From Saccharum officinarum (taxonomy: Eukaryota > Streptophyta > Magnoliopsida > Poales > Poaceae), in contig CM036197.1 of NCBI GenBank assembly GCA_020631735.1, forward strand, positions 47,353,880 through 47,417,879: DNA of 64,000 nt. The letters run 5' to 3'. Within the stretch, counting starts at the first letter, position 1; the number at the start of each line of letters is the position of its first letter. Of the stretch, positions 12,188 through 23,858 are shown piece by piece. The position numbers were made by a program, and so were the translations under genes. Under the pieces are notes generated by a model that had not been told where the DNA came from, did not search any database, and worked only from the letters and a program-made list of their open reading frames with translations.

Positions 12188-12334
12188 GTTTCGTTAGTGG
12201 GTTTTTGGGTTTTTAGAAACAAAATTTACCAAACTGTTGGAGATGAGATCTTTTTTTTTCTCCCCATATTATTTTGAGAGTTGGCGAACAACGAGATTTG
12301 AGAAACAAAATTTGTCAAACTGTTGGAGATGCTC
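12188..12334. mobile_element. MITE remnant
   Basis: Ends in CTGTTGGAGATGCTCTTA, whose complement TAAGAGCATCTCCAACAG is a very common terminus of grass MITEs. A segment of about 30 bp (GAAACAAAATTT, then CAAACTGTTGGAGATG) occurs twice, 82 bp apart, at about 12219 and 12301. The left part is cut by the LTR ending at 12187 and the right edge abuts the Athila-like RT fragment. I see no clear second terminus. Confidence 0.45.
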
Positions 12335-13971
12335 TTAGTCCTTAATTGGAAAAATATCCTTTTATGATTAGAGAAGAAATAGTGCTAGGACACCTAGTGT
12401 CTGAAAGAGAAATTGAGGTAGATAAAACTAAAATTAAAGTAATAGAACAATTACCTTCACCTGTGAATATCAAAGGAATCTAAAGTTTTCTGGGTCATTG
12501 TGGTTTTTATCGCCGATTTATAAAAGATTTTTCATATATTGCTAGACCACTGACAAACATGTTAGCTAAGGATGTTCCTTTTGAATTTGATGATGCATGT
12601 TTAAATTCTTTTAACATTTTTAAAGAAGCACTTATCTCTGCACCAATCATCCAACCTTCTGATTGGTCACTAAATTTTGAAATTATGTGTGATGCTACTG
12701 ATTATGATGTGGGGGCAGTTTTGGGACAAACAAAAGATAGAAAGCATCATACAATTGCTTATGCTAGCAAAACTCTGACAGGAGCTCAACTTAATTATGC
12801 AACAACTGAAAAAAAAACTCCTAGTTATTGTTTTTGCTATAGATAAGTTTAGATCTTACTTAGTAGGAGCAAAAGTAATTGTTTACACTGATCACACTGT
12901 CTTAAAATATTTGCTCACTAAGAAAGATGCTAAACCTCGATTGATAAGATAGATTTTGCTACTCCAAGAATTTGATTTAGAAATAAAAGATAAAAAAGGA
13001 GTAGAAAATTATATTACCGATCACTTGTCTAGAATGCAATTTGAGAATCCGTAGAAATTACCTATCAATGATTCGATAAGGGATGACATGCTCTTCAAGG
13101 TCTCCAGATCAGACCCCTGGTATGCGAATATTGTCAATTTTATGGTTGCAGGTTATATACCACCAGGGGAGGATAAAAAGAAGCTCATTTATGAAAGTCG
13201 TCTCCACATATGGGATCCACCATACCTCTTCAGAGTCTGTGCTGATGGCTTGCTCAAAAGATGTGTACCGACAGAGGAAGGCATTCAAATCATTGAAAGA
13301 TGCCACTCATCACTATATGGAGGACATTATAGAGTATTCCACACTCATGCAAATATTTAGTAGAGTGGATTCTATTGGCCAACCATGTATGAAGACACAA
13401 AAGATTTCATCCAGAGATGTGGAGCATGTCAGAGGCATGGGAATATAAATTCACGCGATGCCATGCCACTCACTAACAACCTCCAGATTAAACTCTTTGA
13501 TGTCTAGAAAATTAACTATATGGGACCATTCCCAAAGTCAAAGAACTGTGAGTACATCTAGGTGGCAGTTGATTATGTTTTCAAGTGGGTCAAAGCCATG
13601 CCATGCAGAGCTGTTGATGCTAAACACTCCAAGAAAATATTTCATAAAATAATATTCCTAAGATTTAGAGTACCAAGAATGGTGATAAGTGATGGAGGAA
13701 CACATTTTTATGACAGAAATTTCCATCACTATTTATTGAAACATGGGATTCGTCATAATGTTGCTACTCCATATCACCCTCAAACAAGTGGCCAGGCAGA
13801 GACGTTAAATAAGCAAATCAAGAATATTTTACAGAAGACGGTCAATGAAATAGGAACCATATGGAAAGATAAACTACCCGATGCACTTTGGGCTTATCGT
13901 ACGGCCTACAAGACATCATTGGGCATGTCACCATATCAGTTGATATATGGAAAGACTTGCCATCTACCTGT

Positions 13972-16721
13972 TGTAACACCCTAAAATTTTAGGATATTAA
14001 AAAGTAGGTAAATATGATTTTATAATGCAATTTGGTGGGCATACAAATTTAGAATAATAATAATTTTTATTAACTTAAAATCAAATATAAGGATAGAAAC
14101 ATGTTTGTGCACTCATGCTGTTGCATTTGAATTTTTGTATTGAGTGGTTTGATTCAAATTCAAAATAGGATTCAAAATCATTTTAAAATGCTTTGAAATA
14201 TTTGAAAAGAAAAAAGAAAAGGAGTTTTACTCTCCTCCCTAGCTTTCGGCCTGTGAAGCCCAGCAGCCCATCCCTCGCCCGCAGCCCACCATCGCCGCGG
14301 CCGCTTGCTCCCGCGCGCGTGGGCCGTCTCCGCGCGTGGCCGTCTCCCGCTCCCGCTTCCCCGCCTTGGGCCGAGCCCAGCTAGCCCAGCTCGCGCGCGC
14401 GCTGCCGCCTATCTCACGGCGTGTCGCTAACACCGTGACCCCACATGTCAGGGCCTTCTTCTTCTCCATGATGCGTCCTATTTCTTTCCCTGTTTCACCG
14501 ATCGAATCTTTCCCTCCCAATCCATTCTTTCCTTGTTTAGAGCCTCTCCGGGTTATAAAAACCGGATGCCGCACCCCTCCGCTCCATCTTACCCCAAAGC
14601 GAAGAATCGACGTCATCCCGAGGAGGCCATGCTCGAGCCACAGTCGGAGCCGTCCGCCATCCCGAGCACCACACCGTCTCCGGGCCGACTTCATCTTCGT
14701 CTCTTACTTTGGTGAGCTTGCCATGATCTCTACTCCATCCCGGTGCTTTTCTTTCACGAGGTAACGCTTTGAATCATGAGATAGCGTTCTCCGGCGATGG
14801 CGCCGCCATGGGACTCACCGTTGTGACTGTTTTCTGGCTGGAGCACCGCCGTCTGCCGATCTAATCCGATCCGATCCATTCATTTCATATCCAACGGCTG
14901 AGATTAGCCGGTACCGGTTCGGTTGTTAGTTTTGCTAAAGAGTCCCTGCACTTTTCTATTATATAACCCGCAGTCCAAGGCGTATTCCCGTATCGCGTAT
15001 TATCCTTTTGAAAGCGTATTTGATCGCGGGAATTCCAAAATATGTTTTCACTTATTTATAGTTTTGCCACTGAGCTTGTTTTAGCCATAATTTCTCCGTT
15101 TTAACTCCGATTTGACCCGTTCAAATTGCGTTAGGTTCGTATTTGCGAGCTCTACATGATAGTAGTACTGTACAGTAGGTTTGTGACATTTTATTTTCGA
15201 GTTTGAATTAAAGTAATTACTTTTCTATAGGAAATCTTCGTAAATTCATAACTTCGTCGTTTTAGCTCCGTTTTTCGTGATCTTCGCGTCTGTGTGATCC
15301 TAGCGAGTTGTAGATTCGTTTTAAAAACTTTTTATCTTATTTTATTACTATTGGTGTACTGTTCTAATTATAGTTTTGTTTGTTTATGCATGATTGTTCT
15401 GGATGAATGTTGTTACTATTGTTGATCGAGTATAGACAGTGAGCAATTCGTTGGGGATCAGAAGTTTTTCTACGAGCAAGATCATTAGGACCAGTTTGAG
15501 CAAGGCAAGTATAGCATGAGATTATCCTTGTTGTCCTATTCACAATAAGCAAATAATATCATTATGCATATATTCCTTGTTAAGGATGACTTAGTGTTGA
15601 TCTTATTCCTTGATACCTATTATATTGCATGGAGTAGTATTGCTAGTGCTTAACATGAACTATGATCATGTAATTTGACTAATGGAATATGCAATAAACA
15701 TTAAAAGATGACTTTTTATTACTGTTAAAGGGGACTAGAGCATGGGGTTATTTTGGTGCTCTCGTTACTCTCCATAAGGACTTATTTGTAAGCGAACATC
15801 CGGGACTTACAGTACAACTGTGAGGGTTATATGGCTCTAGCTTTAGTCATATAGAAGGACCTTTTCTAGCTTGTTAGTGGTATTCCTTTTTGGCATAAGA
15901 ATGGCTTAACGAATCGGATATAGTGCGGCCTCTGTCCTTATGAGTATAGGCTGCGTGTTATTATGCCATTTGGAAGGGGGGCTCTACATCTGTTTGCCGA
16001 GTGAAATCTAATGGCCCTAACTTGTTAAATGAACCTTCAAAAGACTTCATAGTGTTCCCCTGGCTGCTCATCTTGGAAGTGTTTTGGGAGTAATTAACCC
16101 GGGCATATGGGCAACACGACTCACAGTGAAAGTGTACAACCTTTGCAGAGTGTAAAACTGGTATATCAGCCGTGCTCACGGTCACGAGTGGTCTTAGACC
16201 CTTATGGAATAGTGGATCATTAATAATGAATATGTTTTTGCTATTCGTTAATCATTTCACATGGGTCATATGTTTATTGTTTACATTGAGACATTTTGAT
16301 ATTATTGATATACTGAAATAATGCTAATTAAAAGCTACATGCTGATAAACCTATGTTATGCCTTTGAGCCTCATGAACCCCATGTTACACTTGTTGAGTA
16401 CGAGATGTACTTACGCTTGTTTATTTTTCTTACTTGGATAAAAATCCTAGATGGGTAACAGATGGTGCAAATAGTGACTACTACTACTTCCCGAAAGATT
16501 ACTAGACTTGCTGTCAACCAGTCAATGTGCCTGTGATTGGAGCTACCACGAGAGTTTTATATTTTACTTCCGCTACATTTGTGTAAAGACTATGTGATAA
16601 TAATCGTGATGTAATAACATTTATGATGATACTTCCTTTATAATTTGTTAACTTATGTGTGATTGATCTCTAGGCACACATAAGACTATGCACTCCATTT
16701 GGTCGTTAAATGGGTGTGACA
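13972..16721 (+). mobile_element. Solo LTR, gypsy Del/Tekay-like family (2750 bp)
   Basis: Begins TGTAACACCC and ends GGGTGTGACA (TG...CA). It is flanked by a perfect 5-bp target duplication CCTGT at 13967-13971 and 16722-16726. There is no internal region, so the full element was lost by recombination between its LTRs. It has the same layout as the two minus-strand solo copies: GC-rich core at about 14230-14900, TATA box at 14554 and AT-rich distal part. Apparent frames in the GC-rich core (for example 14336-14764) overlap on both strands and are composition artefacts. Confidence 0.93.
14554..14560 (+). promoter_or_regulatory. LTR TATA box
   Basis: TATAAAA preceded by CTCTCCGGGT in the GC-rich core. 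The other two solo LTRs carry the same TATAAAA in the equivalent place on their own strand (22187-22193 and 35356-35362). Confidence 0.55.
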
Positions 16722-17250
16722 CCTGTGGAGCTAGAATTCAAAGCTCGTTGGGCTATCAAGCGATGGAACATGGACTTTGAAGTTGCAGAACAAAAGAGGA
16801 AGATGCAACTCTCTAAATTAGAAGAATGACGAGAGAAAGTTTATCACAATTCAAGAATCTATAAAGAGAGAACTAAAAGGTGGCATGATAAGAGAATCAA
16901 GAAGAAGGAATTTGCACCCAGAGATAAGGTATTACTTTTTAATTTTAGGGTTAGATTATTTGGGCATGGAAAGCTATGAACCAAGTGGGAAGGACCATTT
17001 ACGGTGGTAAGCAATTCATCGCATGGAGCGGTAACTCTTCAAAACAATGAAGGTACGTTATTCAAGGTAAATGGCCACCGTCTCAAAATCTTTTTAGAAC
17101 TTGATAAACCACTTGATGTAGTTGATGAATTAAATTTTATTATATGATAATTACACCACTGCCATCCTTCGTTGTGAAATAAAATGTGAATATATGTTTT
17201 TAGGAAGAAAATAGATTTAGGAACACACGAGACAAAGATGACCCTGAGAG

Positions 17251-17456
17251 GATGACAGGTGGGGCTGCCTAGCCCCACCTCTATGACGCCCAGTCCCTCA
17301 TCTCCACCTCTCATGCGCCATCAACTCTCACGACCCTTCTACACCCTTCCAAGATAGAATGTCATCTAGTTGCGATTCATTCAGATATTCTTTTGCACGG
17401 AGCTATCCAGGAGAAAATTTTGACCTCTGCTGCAAGTCAACCCCCCTATATAAATA
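17251..17456 (+). promoter_or_regulatory. Promoter-like region ahead of ORF3, resembling the element's own LTR
   Basis: A perfect 8-bp inverted repeat GGTGGGGC / GCCCCACC with a 6-base spacer lies at about 17258-17279. A TATATAAATA box preceded by CCCCCC follows at 17447-17456, 83 bases before the ATG at 17539. The 3' LTR of the same element has the same arrangement: GGTGGGGC-6 nt-GCCCCACC at about 22910-22931 and TATAAATA at 23065. Roughly 45 bases around the inverted repeat align at about 80% by eye. This suggests that ORF3 has a separate promoter derived from, or convergent with, the LTR promoter. Confidence 0.5.
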
Positions 17457-17538
17457 GCCCCATGCCTACTTCTAAACTCATTCCATTCAAGCCTTCTCTC
17501 CTCTCCATAGCAAGAGTTCTCTCCTTCTCTAAGATCCA

Positions 17539-18227
17539 ATGGCCGAAAAAGAGATCATAGTTTTTGGAGCTGACTTCAACAAGAATCCTCCTAAGGAAGA
17601 TGCTCTGGCCATCGTTCCTATAGAAGAAGCTCTTCCTCTTGCTATCATTCATCCTAAGGAAGTAGTGCCCGTGCCACCCAAGAAGACCTATGGGTAGTCC
17701 TACTATGCCCAAGCTCATCAGCGTACGCTCCTAGCACCACAAGAGCGTCTACTCCTGAAGGATGCACCGAAGGGACCAATAGTTGCTATGCCGAAGAACA
17801 CCAAGCTACTGCCTCCATGACCCAATGAGAGGATTGTGGGTGTGAAAACCAACAAGTTGGGGGAGGTAACACGTGTGAAATACACTAATGCCACTCCCTG
17901 TGTCTCTCTGGATGGAATTCACGCTGCTCCAAGTCAAGTCAAATTCATTCCGCCGAGAGAAGCTCCCAAAAGATCTGCACCTTCTTCTTTGGAAGCTCCC
18001 AAAAGATCTGCACCTTCTTCTTTGGAAAGAGAAGCCAAGCACCCTAGAATGACCATAGCCATGCTCAAAGATAGGGTCGAATCTCTCAAGCATGCACTTG
18101 TGCTTGTTACTAGTACCATTCATACTATGAGTAGGCAGACCAAGATGAATGTGTTAGAAATTAGCAATCTCAAGAAAGAGAATGAGAGGCTTGTTAGAGA
18201 GATGGCTAAGCTAGCCAAGAAGGATTA
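17539..18227 (+). pseudogene. Third ORF of the Athila-like element, decayed
   Basis: A frame of about 229 codons begins MAEKEIIVFGADFNKNP, broken by TAG at 17696 and TGA at 17818, and ends at a stop at 18225-18227. The last 80 residues are Leu/Lys/Glu rich (MLKDRVESLKHAL, LKKENERLVREMAKLAKKD) and likely form a coiled coil. A 33-bp unit coding EAPKRSAPSSL is repeated in tandem at 17959-17991 and 17992-18024. It lies downstream of pol, where Athila elements carry an env-like gene, but I see no signal peptide or membrane segment, so I do not call it env. The position, own TATA box and same strand suggest an accessory protein. Confidence 0.6.
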
Positions 18228-19948
18228 AATTATGTATCTGAGTGATAGGGCATAGTTAGATTAAGAGTTAGGTTGGTCGCTTTGAATTGTTAGGTTCATT
18301 TTAAATATTAGGTTTTGTTTGTTAGCTCAATTATTTAGAAGAATGGTTTGGAATAATAAAGTGCCTTATTTATTTTTAATAAAGCTTTTGATATGATTTC
18401 CTATTCTCTATCTCTCTATTGTTTTTGGATATGTGTTTGTTTCCACATGTTGTGCAGAAAAGTTTTTACAGGAAAATAAGTGTGAGGGAGACACGTCGTG
18501 ACCATGGCATGAAATTTGATCGAGAAAATCACAAAATTAGGAAGATAATTAATCAAGGACCTCGTACGCCAAAGTAGGCCCTGAGGGGACACCAGAGGGT
18601 GCCGCTCGGCCACCCTATTGGGCCGGTCGGCCCACCACCTCGCTACCTCACGTTGCGTTTCGTCCAAGGTCAGGTTTGAGCCCAATACACTCAAGTTTCA
18701 TATGTTTCGCCTTCCATTTTGAACCGAATTGAAAACCACATGCTAAGACATCTTAAAAGAGACAGGAAAGATTATTTTAGTTATGACTTAGGAATAAACT
18801 CATATAACACTTTTCCTAGAAGTCTTACTACTGTTGGGAACTTATTTTAGGGACCCCATGATTGCTTAAGTTGTTGAGGAATATGATATAGTGGAATAAT
18901 GAGAACCTAAATCTTAAAGTTTTGTCATTGGAGAATTTTATTTCAAAAGTAAAATGAATAGCTATACCTCTCCTTTATAGTAATAGCAATGTCCTACCAG
19001 AGCCATATATAGGATAGATAAACCTTCTACATATACAACTTGTGTTTGTATTGAGTTTGGTCAAACCTTATTACCCTTGTTGAGAAATTTATCATGCTTT
19101 CAAGATCAAGACCACGTACACTCCATATATTTTCTACTGCTCCTACACTAGGAGTATGCAATCACATGTTTTCCATCCACCAAAAATGTTTTACTCCTAC
19201 ACTAGGAGAAGACACAAAAATATTTGTTAGGAATAAATGCTCTAAGTTCTTATAAATGTTTTTTCTTAAAATTTTCTAATTATAGAAAGAGATATACGGC
19301 TATGCAAAAAAAAGTATAGAAAAAATAGGCAAGTGTCCAAGTATCTAAAACAATGGGTACTTAGATGCCCGCTAAAAAAAGAAAAGAGATAGCCCATACT
19401 CTCTAGCAAAAATTTTCAAGTGTTGAATAAGAGAGACATGCTTTAAGGAGCATAATAGAATTAGGATTAGCCACTATATATTCCACATACAAGCACATCT
19501 TGATCTAAGAGTATGACACTTTTCTTCTTAGATTCTTGTTTTGACTTTACAGTATATGCAATACAAGTATGTTTTCATATTTTCATACCTACCTGAGATC
19601 CACATAAGCTTTTAGACGTAGGAAGAAAGAAGGCAATGTTATTTATGCCTTGGTAAGGATCCAAAAATACTAGATATATCAATGATTTGAGAGTACTACA
19701 AAAGGAGAAGGTAAACTATGTTTTTGTTTTTTTTCAAAATCTCAACCGTTTCTCCAATTAACTCAACTGAAAGAATAAAGGTGATCTATTTCATGTTGTT
19801 CTGTTCTTCAACCACCTAAAGTTTCATGGTAGACACTTTGAATCCTGTTGTACATGCATGACTAGGAACAGTTGTATGTTGATGTTTTGTTCTGAAGTTA
19901 TGTCTTAAGTAATCCATCCTTTTCTCGAGGACGAGTAAAAGCCTAAGT
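18228..19948 (+). other. 3' non-coding region of the Athila-like element
   Basis: About 1.7 kb without any supported frame, AT-rich, between ORF3 and the polypurine tract. A GC-richer patch at about 18560-18670 contains GGGCCGGTCGGCCC. Long non-coding 3' stretches are usual for Athila elements. Nothing else is recognised. Confidence 0.6.
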
Positions 19949-19959
19949 GTGGGGGAGCT
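19949..19959 (+). other. Polypurine tract
   Basis: GTGGGGGAGCT lies directly before the LTR start TGTAGACGG. The preceding bases (CTCGAGGACGAG ... GCCTAAGT) are the conserved Athila-type pre-PPT sequence. It would prime plus-strand DNA synthesis. Confidence 0.75.
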
Positions 19960-20070
19960 TGTAGACGGTAGTTAAAGTATACCATGAACCATCAACCTTT
20001 TTTCATAAATGATCAAAATGGATAAATACTATAGAGTAGGAGGTTATTACTGACAGTTTTCATAAGTTTT

Positions 20071-22750
20071 TGTCACACCCATTTAACGACCAAATGGAGT
20101 GCATACTCTTATGTGTGCCCAGAGATCAATCACACATAAGTTAACAAATTATAAAGGATGTATCATCACAAATGTTATTACATCATGATTAATAACACAT
20201 AGTCTTTACAATAATGAAGTGGAAGTAAAATATAAAACTCTCGTGGTAGCTCCAATCACATGCACATTGACTGGTTGACAGCAAGTCTAGTAATTTTCCG
20301 GGAAGTAGAAGTAATCACTACTTGCACCATCTGTTACCCATCCGGGATTTTTATCCAATTAAGAAAAATAAACAAGCGTAAGTACATCTCGTACTCAACA
20401 AGTGTAACATGGGGTTCATGAGGCTCAAAGGCATAACATAGGTTTATCAGCATGTAGCTTTTAATTAGCATTAATTCAGTATATCAATGATATCAAAGTG
20501 TCTCAATGTAACAATAAACATATGATCCATGTGAAATGATTAACGAATAGCAAAAACATATTCATTATTAATGATCCACTATTCCATAAGGGTCCAAGGC
20601 CACTCGTGACCGTGAGCACGGCTATTATAACAGTTTTACACTTTGTAGAGGTTGTACACTTTCACTGTGAGTCATGTTGCCCATATGCCCGGGTTAATTA
20701 CTCCCAAAACACTTCCAAGGTGAGCAGGCAGGGAAACACTATGAAGTCTTTCGAAGGTTCATCTAACAAGTTAGGGCCGCTAGGTTTCCAAAGTCAGTCT
20801 GTGTGATTCACCATGCAGGGATCCATAATCTGCTCTACCCCATTTGCGCCACAAGGGTAACCTCTAACAAGCTAGAAAAGGTCCTTCTATATGACTAAAG
20901 CCAGAGCCATTTTAGCCCTCACAGTTGTACTGTAAATCCTGGATTTTCGCTTACAGATAAGTCCTTATGGAGAGTAACGAGAGCACCAAAGTAACCCCAT
21001 GCTCTAGTAACCTTAAACAGTAATAAAATCATCTTTTAATGTTTATTGCATATCCCATTAGTCAAATTACATGATCATAGTTCAAGTTGAGCACTAGCAA
21101 TACTAATCCATGCAATATAAAGGTATCAAGGAATAAGATCAACTCTAAGTCATCCTTAACAAGGAATATATGCATAATGATATTATGTGCTTAATATGAA
21201 TAGGACAATAAGGATAATCCCATGCTATACTTGCCTTGCTCAAACTGGTCCTAGTGATCTTGTTCGTAGTAAAACTCCTGATCTCCAACGAATGGCTCAC
21301 CGTCTATACTCGATCAACAATAGCAACAACATTCATCCAGAACAATCATGCATAGACAAACAAGACTATAATTAGAATATTACACCAACAGTAATAAAAT
21401 AAGATAAAAAGTTTTTAAAACGAATCTACAACTCGCTAGGATCACACAGACGCAAAGATCACAAAAAACGGAGCTAAAACGACGAAGTTATGAATTTACG
21501 AAGATTTCCTATAGAAAAGTAATTACTTTAATTCAAACTCGAAAATAAATTGTCACAAACCTACTGAACAGTCCTACTAACATGTAGAGCTCTTAATTAC
21601 GAACCTAACGTAATTTGAACGGATCAAATCGGAGTTAAAACGGATAAATTATGATTAAAACAAACTCAGTGGCAAAACTGCAAATAGCTGAAAACGTATT
21701 TTGAATGAACTGAGATCAAACTACGCTTTCAAATGGATATTACGCAATACGGAAGTACGCTTTGGACTGTAGGTTATTCAATTGAAAAACTCAGGGTTTC
21801 TTTAGCAAAAGTGCCGGCCGAACCGGTATCTTTAAGTCTGGGCCGTTGGATTTGATTTGGACGGCTCGGATTGGATCGGGAATCAGCCGACGGCGACGCT
21901 CGGCCGGAACAGAGCAGCGACGACGTTCCGCGGCGGCGCCATCGCCGGAGAATGCGAAAGCTCGATTCACAGCGTTATCTCGCGAAAGAAAAACACCGGG
22001 ATGAAGTACAAGACAAGACGAGCTCACCAAGGTAAGAACCGAAGACGAAATCGGCCCGGAGACGATGCGGTGCTCGGAATGGCAGACGGTGGTGGCGCAG
22101 TAAAGCTCCAAGCTCGCTGTGGCGTCTCAGGATGGTTCCAGAGCTCCGCGTCAAGATAGGATGGGGCGGAAGGATCACGGAATCGATTTTTATAGCCCGA
22201 AGGCGTCTCCACAGAAGGAAAGGGAAGATTGAGGGGAGGATTCGACGTCGGCGTTTTTAGAAAGCGACGACGGCGTCGACTTGAGGAAGGAGGCACGCCT
22301 GACAGATGGGTTCGCAGAGTCAGCGACACGACGGGGATGGAAAGCGTGGCAGCGCGCGAGCTGGGCCGGCGGTGCACGCACGACTCGGCCCAAGCGGAAC
22401 GCGACGCGCGCGCGCTGAGGCGGGGAATGGGCCGCTCGGCTCGGAAGGTAAGCAGGTCGCGGGGAAAGGCTGGGCCGAAAGCTGAGAGGAAATAAGATTT
22501 TTATTTTCTTTTACCTTTTCAATTATTTCTAAGCATTTTCAAATGATTTTAAAACCTAATTTGAATTTAAAATCAAACCATTCATCTCAAAATTTTAAAT
22601 GCAACAGCATGAATGCACAAATATGTTTCTACTCTTATATTTGATTTTAAGTTAATAAAAATTATTATTACTCTAAATTTGCATGGTCACAAAATTGTAT
22701 AAAATCATATTTTCCTATTTTTTTAATATCCAAATTTTTAGGGTGTTATA
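20071..22750 (-). mobile_element. Solo LTR, gypsy Del/Tekay-like family (2680 bp)
   Basis: The plus-strand left end is TGTCACACCC and the right end AGGGTGTTATA (TGTTACA with one change). It is flanked by a perfect target duplication GTTTT at 20066-20070 and 22751-22755. It is nearly identical to the solo LTR at 33194-35940 over its first 130 or so bases, except that 20779-20860 is replaced by unrelated sequence. TATAAAA lies on the minus strand at 22187-22193 beside the GC-rich core (21830-22450). Confidence 0.92.
22187..22193 (-). promoter_or_regulatory. LTR TATA box
   Basis: TATAAAA on the minus strand, followed by ATCG and preceded by GGGC, matching the TATA context of the other solo LTRs. 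Confidence 0.5.
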
Positions 22751-23064
22751 GTTTTAGTGAATTTATATTTTCTGCAGGATTTACACAAAACCGCCAAAGA
22801 GGACCTAAATATCAAAAGATATCGCCGGACAATTTTGTGACGTATACACGGGAAGGTTCTAGAGGACACCAGAAGACTCCACATTGAGGCAGGGCTAGAG
22901 AGCCTGTCAGGTGGGGCCAGCTAGCCCCACCCCTGTGCCACCCGGCCCCCTATGGTGGGAAGCCACCATGAGCTTCTGGAGTATTCTTTCACTGCCTCCA
23001 AGGATGCATCTCAGCCATACGTCAAGTCAGTTTGATCCAAGGGCTCGTATTCAACCTCCTGGGC

Positions 23065-23072
23065 TATAAATA
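23065..23072 (+). promoter_or_regulatory. TATA box of the Athila-like LTR
   Basis: TATAAATA after CTCCTGGGC, about 135 bases downstream of the inverted repeat GGTGGGGC / GCCCCACC. It is the likely LTR promoter. Confidence 0.55.
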
Positions 23073-23858
23073 AAGGGCAAAACCCCCCTAAAGTCAAGTC
23101 AGATCCAGAGCTAGAAACCCTAATTTCTATTCCATCAGGATCTAGACTAGCAATCAAGAGAAGATTAGTTATCCATATGATTTAGTCTTAGTTAGAGATA
23201 GAGAGAAATAGAGTGCAAGAGCAGAGTTCTGGAGGAGTTTTGGCTTGTCGGTGCTCTCTTCTGCTGTATTCTACGGGATCAAGTTCTTCTGGAGCTTGCT
23301 TCTGAGATTCTTTAGCAATTAACTTCTGATTCAAGTAAGCAATTTGTCTTTATTGTTCTTCAAGTTTGCAGCTCTCTTTTGAGTGCTTTGATCTTGGTAG
23401 GTCCTTGATTGAAGTAGTATTCATAGTGTAAGCGTGATGCTTAGACTAGGGTTACTTGTGAATATCTCCTAATTGACCTGAAGGTGGTAGATCATATAGG
23501 TGACAACTGCATTGAGTCCTTTACAGTCCATTTTCCATCGATAGGATTTGATAGGCTAATTGGTGCTCGTAGGGAAGGAACTCTGATTTTATTCCTTGGG
23601 AGACATCACCCACGAATTGAGCTTTAGTTGACAAAGTTTATTGAGATTAGAACTAGACAGTCCTTAGTAGTCTTCTTTATTCCCCTTTTATTGTCTGACA
23701 TTGATTGTGAATTCGGGTTAAGTTTATAGACCAGCTAGTTAGAACACACTCACATAGTGTTCCTTTAGATTCGATATTAAAACTAGGATTATCTTGGTGA
23801 GTGCTACAACGAGATAGATTTACCTGTGCGCTTGCGGATACCTTATAACTTGTGTGCA

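Larger units (their letters stand above)
12341..17147 (+). pseudogene. Athila-like pol: RT end, RNase H, integrase (decayed)
   Basis: Translated pieces in order: end of RT (FMIREEIVLGHLVSERE, FYRRFIKDFS), RNase H ([28 protein letters not shown]), integrase zinc-binding region (CGACQRHG), the core with [20 protein letters not shown] and [19 protein letters not shown] (the three acidic positions are present), and a C-terminal part from 16727 to a stop at 17145-17147. There are at least seven in-frame stops (for example at about 12481, 12950, 13053 and 13360). A frameshift lies in a run of nine A at about 12808-12816. The solo LTR 13972-16721 splits the integrase; removing it with one CCTGT copy rejoins the frame. 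It is not functional. Confidence 0.85.
12335..23858 (+). mobile_element. Athila-like Ty3/gypsy element, 5'-truncated, interrupted by two solo LTRs
   Basis: Remaining order on the plus strand: RT C-terminal part, RNase H, integrase, a third ORF, a long non-coding region, PPT, 3' LTR. The RT/integrase sequence (VLGHLVSERE, FYRRFIKDFS, ARPLTN) and the pre-PPT sequence (CTCGAGGACGAG ... CTAAGTGTGGGGGAG) are typical of the Athila lineage. The element is split by solo LTRs at 13972-16721 and 20071-22750. Its 5' LTR, gag and the front of RT are missing. Its right edge adjoins the gag of copia element A, so it most likely inserted there. The exact end at 23858 is inferred from a terminal CA, since no target duplication can be checked. 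Confidence 0.72.
19960..23858 (+). repeat. 3' LTR of the Athila-like element (split)
   Basis: Starts TGTAGACGG right after the PPT, is interrupted at 20070 by the solo LTR 20071-22750, and resumes after the duplicated GTTTT. A TATAAATA box is at 23065-23072, after GGGC. The probable end is the CA at 23857-23858, because the next bases translate on the minus strand as the gag of copia element A. Net LTR length is about 1.2 kb. Confidence 0.7.
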
